The notes under the pieces were generated by a model that worked only from the letters and a program-made list of their open reading frames with translations, searched no databases and had not been told where the DNA came from. Shown piece by piece: positions 49,301 through 61,300 of a stretch of 64,000 bases of DNA; the stretch's first letter is position 1, and the number at the start of each line of letters is the position of its first letter. The stretch is from Aedes albopictus (Eukaryota > Arthropoda > Insecta > Diptera > Culicidae). The stretch is from assembly GCF_035046485.1 (NCBI RefSeq), contig NC_085136.1, positions 159,638,754-159,702,753 on the forward strand, written 5' to 3'. A program made the position numbers and the translations under genes.

Positions 49301-52300
49301 TAATTTACACTAAAAAAAATTATTACTAAATGTGAAAATTGTGAAATGTTTGAATTGTCATAACTTTTTTGTTTATTTTCATGGTAGATTGCTAATACAA
49401 TGGACCGTTTTCTCTAAAAAAATACGTTGGTAAAAAGATAGGGTTTTGAGATATTTGAGTTTTTGTGACAAAAATGATATTTTTTAATGTTAAAAAAGAT
49501 TTTTTTCACAGTGTATATTTTCTTAGGAATCGCCATTTAGTTATCTAACTTTGCTGAACAATAAAATCAGCATCAAATCGCGATTCCCGGCCGAAATAAT
49601 TTACACAGAAAATTTTTTTTTACTAAATGTAAAAATTGTGAAATTTTTGAAATGTTATAACTTTTTTGTTTATTAGTTTACCATCACCAAATTTTTATGG
49701 TAGATTGCTAATACAATGGACCGTTTTCCCTAAAAAATTCAAGTTGGTAAAAAGATAGGGTTTTGAGATATTTGAGTTTTTGTGACCAAAATGATGTTTT
49801 TCAATGATAAAATAGATTTTTTTTCACAGTGTATATTTTCTTGGAAATCACCATTTAGCTATCTAACTTTGCTGAAAAATTCATAACAATCGAACAATCC
49901 GTTTTTGCTGTGCATATTTTTGAATATTTTTGAACCATTTTCACATACACCCTTTTGAAAAGTTAGTCGTGGCTCTAAATAAAAATTTGATATCGAAAAA
50001 TGGCGATTTAGATGGAACTGAAAAACTGTGCAAAGTTTCAGTTCAATAGAAAATCATGAATTAAAAATTTTCCTTAATTTTGATGCTGTTGCTTGGAATC
50101 GCTCACATATCCTGCTCTAATATTAAGTTACATTAAGTTACTTTTGGACCTTAAAACTCCATTCAAATTCAAAAATCATTTTTTCCAAAAATCAATTTTT
50201 ACCATAACCGAAATAAGGCCGTTACAAATATTTATTTCACTTTTTGTCCCACCACTCTTGGGCTGGTCGAGGGGGGGGGGGATAAAAATAATAAAGCATT
50301 TAATCTGAAAAATATTAAAAACTCATCGGATTTGTTGAAGAATTTTTGGCAAGACCCGATATTTTGATAAATATTTTTTTATCTGCCCCCTCAAAATGCA
50401 AAATCCGACCAATAATTAAATTTGTATCAGCCTAAGTCGCAAAAAATAAAAAGGAGCATGTTTAACCCGTTTCGGTCCTAGTTGGGAATTTAATTTCAAA
50501 AAATCACTGTGACTTCATTTTCCAACCGATTTTTACGAAATTTTGTACGAAGATCGCGCTACATCTCTAGTTGTATGGAAAAAAATATTAAAATGGTATT
50601 TTGGTCCTTGGGGTCTGAGTTACTGAAGGGGTTATATGGGTCAAATCGGGTCAAAAATGGACCAACTTCCTTTTAATCACTGATTACTTGTAAAAAACAC
50701 ATGCAATATGATTGCAAACATGTTCAATTATCTTTTTATTATTACAGTCGCATAGTTTGAGTAAATTGGGATTGTCTGGATTTGGTTCCGGATGTTCCGG
50801 GTCGCGTTTGGGGTGCGTTCGGAGGATACTTCTCAAACGTTCCCTACACATGACATTTTTTCTCGCATAATTCTAAAAACAGACTTGTCATGATTCATTC
50901 TTCATAATTTTGTATACTAAGTATATTGAAGGAATATTCAAAGGTTTTTTTTTTGACATATTGGCCGCCATCCCGGATGTTCCGGGAACCTGGGACCATC
51001 CGGGGAAAAGGCCATTTTTCAAACAATTGTGAAACATGGCTTGCGACATATCAATCTTCATGATTTTGCAAAACAAGTATGTTAGAGGAGACTTCATAGG
51101 TTTTTGGACATATTGGCTACGATCCCGGATAATCCGGGAACCTGGAACCACCTGGGGAAGTGGCCATTTTCCAAACAATTATGAAACATGGCTTGCGATA
51201 TATCAATCTTCATGATTTTGCAAAACAAGTATGTTAGAGGAGAATTCAGAGGTTTTTGGACATATTGGCTACGATCCCGGATAATCCGGGAACCTGGAAC
51301 CACCCGGGAAAGTGGCTATTTCCCAAACATTTATGAAACAAGGCTTGCGACATATCAATTTTCATGATTTTGCAAAACAAATATGTTAGAGTAGAATTCA
51401 GAGGCTTTTGGACATATTGGCCACAATTTCGGATGTTCCGGAAACGTGGAACCACCCGGGAAAGTGGCCATTTTCCAAACAGTTATGAAACAAGGCTTCA
51501 TGATATTGCAAAACAAGTATGTTAGAGGAGAATTCAGAGGTTTTTGGACATATTGGCCACAATTTCGGATGTTCCGTGAACTTGGAATTACCTGGGGAAG
51601 TGGCCATTTTCCAAACAATTATGAAACATAGCTTACGACATATCAATCTTCATGATTTTGCAAAACAAGTAAGTTAGAGTAAAACTCAGAGATTGTTGGA
51701 CATATTGGCCGCCATCCCGGATGTTCCGGGAACCTGGAACCAGCCGGGGAAGTGGTCATTTTCCAAATTGTTATGAAACATGGCTTGCGACATATCAATC
51801 TTCATGAATTTGCAAATGAAGTATGTTAGAGTAGAATTCAGCGGGTTTTGGACATATTGGCTATCATCTTGAATATTCTGGTAACCGGGGACCACCCGGG
51901 GAAGTGACCATGCCCCAATAAATTATGCAACATGGCTTGCGGCATATCAATCTACATGATTTTGAAAATTAGGTAGGTTAGAGGAGAATCCAGATGGTTG
52001 TGGACATATTGGATAATACTCCGGATGAAAAACCTCTGAGCTCCACTCTTACATACTTGTTTGGCAAAATCATGAAGATTGATATGTCGCAAGCAATGTA
52101 TCATAATTGTTTGGAAAATGGCCACTTCCCCAGGTGGTTCCAGGTTCCCGGAATGGTGTGGTGGTTAGAACACGTGACTATCACGCCGAGAACCTGGGAT
52201 CGAATCCCACTTGAGCTTGAGCTTGAGCTTGATTGACCGCCCATTTTTTTTAGTCAGTATCGCCAGACCAGCTACACTCACACAAGGACCAATGAGATAA

Positions 52301-55300
52301 CTGCCGGGGACTAGCAGGCATCTTCAGTGTGTGAGCGTTGATGGTCTTCTATTTTCAGGCGACAATGGCGCCTGCCATGTCAGGTTGCAGGTCAATGTGG
52401 GGAAGGGGTAAGGAAGTGATGATTGCAATCGTTTGTATCGAATATACCTCTGCGCCAGCACAAATTCATGCGGATGTTGGAATGTTGGTGGGAATTGGTT
52501 GGCAGAAGGTTCACACATTGGTGTGTGGATACCAGGGGAAGGTGATAGAATTGTGTGTTTTTATTATTTTGAAGATGTGCGGCACAGTTCGCTTGATTGC
52601 ATAACTTGTAGGCGTTTTCTAATAGGATTGTGACACTGTGCTGTGAAAGTTTGGAAGGAAGGGGAAACGGCTTTTTCAACCCGTTTCTGTTCTAGCGACG
52701 GCTATGAACATTGTGTATACATGAGTTGTATATGTAGAGAGCAGAGAGAAAGTATATAGAAAGATACAAAGTAGGAGGAAAGGGACGGGCCAGGGATTGA
52801 ACCCAGGAACTTCTGCATATAAATCAGAAGCGGTAGCCACTAGACCACCAAGCCCGTCATCACGCCGAGAACCTGGGATCGAATCCCACTCCCGACAAAC
52901 TCACGCAATGTGAGTTCTTCCTTCGGAAGGGAAGTAAAGCGTGGGTCCCGAGATGAACTAGCCTAGGGCTAAAAATCTCGTTAAAACAGATAAAAAAAAA
53001 TAAAATAAAATAAAAATTAAAAAAAAAATCATGACAAGCCTGTTTTTAGAATTATGCGAGAAAAAATGTCATGTGTAGGGAACGTTTGAGAATTGTCCTC
53101 CGAACGCACCCCAAACGCGACCCGGAACATCCGGAACCAAATCCAGACAATCCCAATTTACTCAAACTATGCGACTGTAATAATAAAAAGATAATTGAAC
53201 ATGTTTGCAATCATATTGCATGTGTTTTTTACAAGTAATCAGTGGTTAAAAGGAAGTTGGTCCATTTTTGACCCGATTTGACCCATATAACCCCTTCAAT
53301 AACTCAGACCCCAAGTACCAAAATACCATTTTAATATTTTTTCCATACAACTAGAGATGTAGCGCGATCTTCGTACAAAATTTCGTAAAAATCGGTTGGA
53401 AAATAAAGTCACAGTGATTTTTTGAAATTAAATTCCCAACTAGGACCGAAACGGGTTAACCCTTTCAGGACGGTTGGGTCATTTGCACCTCGCTGATGCA
53501 CGGTGCTTCATTTACCGTTATTATCAAAAAAAAATATACCATCAAAACCTGAAACGCCATTTTCTTTCTTTATCATTCCTACACCTCTGGACAAATTAAA
53601 AAAAAAAATCGGTAGACGAAATTTTGAGTTACGCCCTTTTAAAGGGCCTAACCCCTAAAAAATCAGGGTTTCTATAGAAAAACATCATATTTCATAACGG
53701 AAGCATGCTTCTGTCAACAAAATTTGAAACGCCATTCTCTTTCTTTATCATTCCTACACCTTCGGACAAATTTAAAAAAAAAATCGTTAGAAGAAATTTT
53801 GAGTTACGCCCTTTCAAAGGGCCTAATCCTTAAAAGATCAAGGTTTCTATAGAAAAACGTCATATTTCATAACAGAAGTATGCTTCTGCCATCAAAACCT
53901 GAAACGCCATTCTCTTTCTTTATCATTCCTACACTTCTGAACAAAATTTTAAAATAATCGTTAGATGAAATTCTGAGTTACGCCCTTTTAAAGGGCCTAA
54001 CCCCTTAAAAGTCAGGGTTTCTATAGAAAATTATCATATTTCATAATAAAAGCATGTCTTGAAGTCCAAAATAATAAAATATATCATAAATGATGCTACA
54101 ATTTGATACTATGCGCTAGTATTGGCTATTTGTATTGATGTTTGTATAAAAATTGGCCATTACGCTAATATAAGGGAAGTATTTTCAAACATGTAGGAAG
54201 CAATCATTTTTGTATCAATTGCCATTCATAGCGTGGGACGTAAGTTTTTTGTATTGCTTGTTTATAGACAAAACAAGCGATGACATGCGCCTTTGTCATT
54301 CGTTAGTTTTATTGGTGAATGCCGTGTTCAGTTAATAAACATACAAAAATAAGGATTGAGATGATCACTACGTTACTACGTTACCGAAGAATAAACAGGA
54401 TTAAATGAAACTAAGTTTTATAATAATTCTACTATAAGTACTTTTAACCTTCAAATGGGCTTAACTGAAGAATTTGACCAACATTATTTTTGAAATTCAG
54501 TTTATGGGTGTGCAATAACTATATAAGTGAAAAAGTAAATGAACTATCGTTTATGTTTTTCATTGTATATTGTTCTGGCTATAATAGTAAATAAAGCCAA
54601 CAATGTCCGTATCCTACAGGCTAAAGAATACTTCCCTTATACTGGCGTTATGGCTAATTTTTATACAGAATGCCGTCAATATTAGTGCATAGTATAAAAT
54701 TGTAGCATTATTAATGATACTTTTCATTATTTGGGACTTTGAAGCATGCTTTCGTTATGAAATATGATGTTTTTCTATAGAGACCCTGATTTTTTAGGGG
54801 TTAGGCCCTTTAAAAGGGCGTAACTCAAAATTTCGTCTAACGATTTTTTTTTAATTTGTCCAGAGGTGTAGGAATAATAAAGAAAAAAGAATGGCGTTTC
54901 AAATTTTGTTGGCAGAAGCATGCTTCCGTTATGAAATATGATGTTTGTCTAAAGAAACCCTGATTTTTTAGGGGTTAGGCCCTTTAAAAGGGCGTAACTC
55001 AAAATTTCGTCTACCGATTTTTTTTAAAATTTGTCCAGAGGTGTAGGAATGATAAAGAAAGAGAATGGCGTTTCAGGTTTTGATGGTATATTTTTTTTTG
55101 ATAATAACGGTAAATGAAGCACCGTGTGATGTGTTCTACAGCGGCGAGGTTGGTGAAAAAAGTCGTCCCGAAGGAATTAGAGCCACAATTTAATTTAGGT
55201 ATACAGCCATTCCACAGAAAAAACGATATAGTGCAACACCGATTATCGTGAAACTTGGTGGGTTTCTAGTTCGTCGAAAATAATTAGACCCGTATTTTTT

Positions 55301-58300
55301 TTCGTCTTTAGGGCAGTGAAGAGAGTTGTCAGACAAAAGAGGCACAAAACAAGCAACAAAGAAGGCGCGACGATTAGTCTTTATCCCTACTGGTGACAGA
55401 TAATGACATGATCTCGAAATTTTTTGTTGCAGACAAAACGGAAGCTGAATTTGTTGCGTACTTTTCAACTCGTGAATAATCAATTATTACTAACCCAAAG
55501 TCGAAACTGTTAACTAATAGAGCTTCACCAGAGTTGCAGTGTTTAGCGACTCGAAGTTACCGTTCGAAAATCGCAATGCAAGGCTTAAAAATCTCTAAAC
55601 TCGTGGTGTACGATGTTTATCCTATTATTTTCAAGTTGAGACAAACATTAGTGTGGGTCATCGGAACCGTTTTCTCGGATCAAAGCTTTTTTGGTTCCGT
55701 TTCGGGTCCTGAGTATCTGTGCAAAATTTGAGTACGATCGGTTGCGTCTACACTTTGCGCATTGCAACTGAAATATGTATGGGATTTTGTATGGGAAAAC
55801 ATACTTTTTTGCATTTTTGTCATAAGTTGAAAAAGTTTGTCTGAAACTTTTTAATCAATACTGTAAAATGATAGCCTAGGATGTTCTGAAAAACTTTGTT
55901 GAAGACCGCAAAGCGATCCGATGCTTGTGAAAATTGTTATAACCAACGAATTGCATACATGTGTTTATGTTTTAACATGTAAAGGAATAATAATAGCAAC
56001 AAAATCATGCTGTTTCGCCAAGCAATGCCAACGCTATAACTTGTTTCATAAGCATCAGATCACTTCGCGGTCTTCAACAAAGTTTTTCAGGACACCCTAG
56101 GCTATGTTTTCACTTTATCGGTTACGTGGTTTTAGACAAATTCGAGCTTGTTAAGAGATAAATGCAAAAAAGTGTGTTTTCCCATGTAAAACCCCATACA
56201 AACTTCAAACGCGTTGCGCAAAACGTAGACACAACCGATCGTGCCCAAATTTTGCACACTTATTTGGGTCCTGAAATGGGATGAAAAAAGCATTGATCTG
56301 GTGGGATGTCATTGAATTTTTCATTTTTCCATATAAACGATGACCCACTCTAACAAACATATGTCGCATTGGGTGGATTGTCGCAACAAATACAGGTTGC
56401 GACATTGTCATTATTGTTGTGCGATGGTTGAATTTTGATTCACTGCTTTAGGGTGACCAATTTTCAGATGGGGTGGTCCTACAACTCAAGGTTTTAAAAT
56501 CTGAAAATTTTCAAAAAATCATAACTTTTGAACCAGTTAACCGATTTTAAACTTTGTTTGAAAGCTATTGAATTCTAGTTTTTAGAAAAAAAGTTGAATT
56601 GTTTTTGAGCAACAAATATGCAAATTTATTAGTTTTATCACGTTTTCAAGGTCTCTGGACCAAAAAGGTACCCTGGATTTATATTTTTATCAGAAAATAA
56701 AGGAAATCTGGCGTAACATATAAAAAAATCAGAGAGGTTTGTTTTTTTTTAGTTTTAGATATATGATTTTTGAATATCGAGAGTCATATATTTCAATACT
56801 AGCTGCTATAAAATTGCCTGATATTGTAAATCTTCATAAAACTATGATTTGTATTGCTCTTTCGAGTGATTCCCGGTCTTTTTGGTTTCCATACATGTAA
56901 AATGTTTCAAAATACAATCAAATTAAAAAAAAGTGTTTTGTATGGGATTTCTCCAAGAATTCTTGAAGGGGTTTCTCTAAGGTTTTACTAAGAGATTCAT
57001 CCTAGATTTTTCCCAGGATATTTTCAAAGCATCCATTGGATACTATTTCAAGAATTCATCCAAAGATTCGTACAGAAGCTCCTCTGCGAAAATCTATAGG
57101 AATTGTTTCGAAAATCCTTCTTGAATTCCTCCGAAGAAATCTTTAATAACCATCAGCTCAAGGAGTTTCCGAAAAGATTCCGTTTAAAAATTTTCTCTGG
57201 GGATTCCTGGTAGGGTCACCGTGCCGTTAGTTATCTTACCATCCCAAATTCATTCTATTAAAACATAAAGCGTTTGCGGAACCGATTGATGCCGTACTTT
57301 TTGTTCTCATTGTTGCTCACTTGCTCCACCATAGGTGCTCAGGACTGAAACATCAAAACAGATCATCTTTCACAGTTCGTTCAAGGATCCTTTACGAAAT
57401 TCCAATAAGGATTGAGTCTTTTTCTCCAACTATTCAAGAATTTCTCCAAGGAATTCTTCAAGATACGTTACAAAGATTTCTCAGAAAATCCTCCTCGGTT
57501 TCTTTCGATGATTCCTGCACAAACAGGAAATGGGACTTCCTATACAGAAATTCCCCCAAGCCCTCCTGCAGAAATTCCTCTGACAAAATCTATAGGAATT
57601 CTAATAGATTATTTTTTTGGTTTGCAGCATAGAATTTTGGAGGAATTCTTCGGGATTTCCGGCAGTGATTCCTTTGAGAAATAATCCATGCATTTCTTAG
57701 TTAATTCTTCCAAAAATCCCTATGCTTTCGAAATTTCTCAAAGAACCCTTGGCGTAATTCATCATAGTACTTCTAGCTCTAGCCTAACACTTGAAAAAAA
57801 ACCTAGATACTTTTTGTAAACAAATTTGTTTCGATCGCGCACCGCTATCAGGAAGGGCATACATTACGGTATCCGTTAGTAGTAGGTATAGGTGTGCATG
57901 GGTGGATCATGATGAAACCTATTGCAACCAAAACATGCTTGTTTACAAAAACACTCTTGGATCCTGTTTGTGCTAGATTTCATAAAGTTTTTTTCTTTCA
58001 GAAATATCATCAAAAAACCTCCAAAATCAATCCTATGACTTTTTTTTATCGAAATACATATTCAAATGTATCTAGAAAATTTTCCAAGGAATTCTATCGA
58101 AATTTCTCAAAAAATTCAGGCAAGCATTTCTACAGGGATTCCTTCAAGAATTCCTCCTAAATTCTTTTAGAAAATCTCCCGAAGATTCATTCAGGTATGG
58201 GTCCAAGAATGATCTTAAACATTTATGAAAGATATTTTTCCATGAGGGAACTTCTGCAAGACTCCTCCTTGTAGAAATCTCTAAAGGAATCCTATAACTT

Positions 58301-61300
58301 CGTTATGGTTCATCTGAACGTTTCCTTGAAGGGCTTTTTGGAGGAATTAGTAAAGGTATTCTTGAAGGAATGCTTGAAGAAATTCCTCAAAAAAGTCCTT
58401 GGAGAAATTCCTTAAGGATTCCTGGAGATTTTTTCTTTAGGGAATTTCTAAACAAATTCTTGGATTTCCTCAAAATATCAATGCTTTGAAGAATTTCTGA
58501 AGCAATACCTGGCACAAGTTCTGAGATAATTAGAGGATTTCTACAGAAATCCTTGAAGTAACTGCTAGAAAAATCGTAGAAATCCTTCAAGGAATACTTG
58601 GAAAGAAATAATGGTAGATTTCCGACCGTCTTGATATTTTTTTTTGTTTTTTTTAGCGCTACATCGGTCTTCGGGGTTCTTTAAAAAAGCCGGTTAGATT
58701 AAAAGCCGACGCTACCTAACTACTAAACAATTTAAATAAAGTATGTACATTTACAATTGTAATTGATAAGACTTTCAATTAGTCATCTGTGCGCCCCATT
58801 CCAAAAACTCTTGATAATCACGAAGGGACCCTTACATACTTATTACCTCTTAGCAGATCTGCTGAGTATTGAACTTGTGTTATTTAAAGAACTTGATTCA
58901 AACTAGTGATAGAATCCCTGTTATAGAGGCCCCCAGAATTAAGGGGCCCGGTTCGGACCGCACCTCAACACTAAGTTGAAGCGAGGCAGTCCCAGTGAGA
59001 ACGTAGAGCCATAAAGAAGAAGAAGAAGACTATTGCATGACATTCAAGAGGACTGTTGAATGAATTCCTAACTTCACTCTGCAACGGACTTGGCTGGTTT
59101 CCACCAACCGCTGTTATGACGTAGTCGTTTCTATTGCTGCCTTGATCCTCAATTCCTGCGTTCCCTGCACCATTCAGGTGTTCGTTAAAGTGCTGCTTTC
59201 ACCTTTCGATCATCTCACGTAGTTCCGTCAAGAGATTCCCGTCCTTATCCCGGTACATTTGCAGCACGAAGCACAGCAGTTACATTCAAACTATTTCCAT
59301 TTGTGGTAAACTATCGCACGCGCAATGAAAATATCTTTCGATGCATGATAATGTTTACATTATAGTTCCATTCACACGCATTGAGTCGATTGAGTCAATA
59401 GAGTTAATAAACTATAGAGGACGAATGTCGCTGGCGTCGCTGCCGAAACATCTCTTGCTGGCGGAGATAGGCCGGGCTATAAGTGTCAAAGCGAAAAAGT
59501 ATGCAGTTTGACAGATAGATACCCGACATGTTTCCGAACGAGAACAAAGGGAACAGCAGCGACATTCGTCCTCTATAGTTTCTTAACTCTATTATTGAGT
59601 CACGCTCGTCACCTATGATTTCATTCATCTTATTTATCGTCGGCGCTAACGTTTCCGACCTTTCAAGCATGTTTTGATTTTTGAACAAGTTTATTATATC
59701 GCGTATTATTAGGAATGCTTATCCCGTAGAAAAGGCGTTGTTCTATAGTCTCGACCGATAGAAATTCTTTGACATGGTTTTTGCTATTAAGATTTTTATG
59801 AGATAATTTTGGCATTCGGTGTAACTAACGAGAACGACTGGAATATGATCCCGTCAAACTGATGGCAAACTGTTTACATATGTGCGTAACTTGAAATGAT
59901 GGAAATGATGAGAGTACGCGTTTCTGTCAATGGAATTTAGTGTTTTTTTTTCAGTTATGTTGCACTTTAATATTTTTAACAAATGATCTTTTCATCGCGG
60001 CTTTTACCAGTCGTCAAGGATGGGAACACTCACTTGGAAAGAGTTACACTCACTTGCAGTTTTCTCAACTCAGAAGCGTGCAATCAAGAAACGATGTTTG
60101 GACGACTTTTACCTTCTGATTTCGTCTAAAACTTTGTCGAATAGAGTAGGGGTCGCACACGCATACCGAAGTCGTGAGGGAGCTGCAAAGGCAACTCTCC
60201 ACGAGGTGAATGTAAATTACACTCACCTCGTGGAGAGTCGCTTTCACAGCTCTGTTACGACCTTGGGATTCGTGTGCGACCCCTACTCTATTCGGCAAAG
60301 TTTTAGACGAAATCACAAGGCAAAAGTCGCCCCATACGTTTCTTGATTGCACGCTCCTGAGCTGAGAAAATAGCAAGTGAATGTAACTCGTTGCAAGTGA
60401 GTGTTCCCATCCCTGCCAGTCGTTGTGTGCTGCTCATTCGAAGATCGATTTTCCTAAAGTGATCCTTTCATAGATCTTGATGTCACTTTTGAAAATTTCA
60501 TCAACGACATCCATGATGAGAGTGGATGTACTGGACATTTTTTAGTTAGTTTGGGTGATGGAACATCGCATATGGAATGTCCATCACTGAAACTGGAAGT
60601 AGGTGTTACGAATGGTCATATTTATGAGACTGTTAAATCAATGAGTTTTTTAAATTATTGAATGTTTAGCAAAGCTTCGGTAATGTTCGACAAAAAATAC
60701 CGAATCATCGATAACGTTTACCGAATTTTCGAAAAAAAACCTGAACTTTGAACAAATTGTGCTAAATGTCGGTAATCCAAACTTTTACCGATATTGGAAT
60801 AGTCGTACAGGGGACTCCAAAATAAGTGTCATACACAAACACATAAGTTCAACACCAATTATACATTTTGTATGGATTCTGATGACCAATCGACTTATGA
60901 TTGATTGATTTTATTATTTTTTAGAAAGGACGATGCAGAAATGTTCGCCGGTGAAATGATTTCGCAAATCCTTGTACCCCATCCGGCATTGGGCTTCCCG
61001 AAAAACATCACGCTAACCTACACCACTTACAAGGGGTGGCTCACTAGAGGATTATCATCGTGGAGTATCAACAAAGTTGTCCTAAGCGATGGATTTGGAA
61101 AGAGGTTAATTTCAAATCAAAGTCAAATATCTTAGTATACCAAAGCATTGTTATATTTCGCAGCTTTTCTCTGTGCAAGCAAATGCACTTGGATTCAAAT
61201 AGTCCGTTTCATATGACGCTTCTACCGGGGGAATGCGAGGATGAAGACGACTACGTTCACCAGCAAACGGACGAAGCCCACTCAACGGATTCTCCAGAGG

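Larger units (their letters stand above)
47211..50042. mobile_element. Large imperfect inverted repeat with MITEs in its centre
   Basis: 47211-47720 is mirrored by 49558-50042 (GAAACTTTGCACAGTTTTTC ends). 49262-49557 is a second, tandem partial copy of the right arm. The centre holds two MITEs and a cysteine-containing open frame. Confidence 0.75.
50462..53459. mobile_element. 3.0-kb foldback element with TTAACCCGTTTCGG ends
   Basis: TTAACCCGTTTCGGTCCTAG is mirrored at 53440-53459, with arms of about 420 bp (50462-50885 and 53035-53459). Between them lie a 150-bp tandem array and nested SINEs. The TTAA ends resemble piggyBac-type targets, but the class is not established. Confidence 0.88.

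Noticed and set aside
60020..60376. Overlapping 108- and 103-residue frames on opposite strands
   Set aside because: They are mirror images created by the palindromic MITE at 60015-60415.
60905..61135. 76-residue frame as a separate small gene
   Set aside because: Its core is lipase exon E (60925-61104); both ends run into intron.
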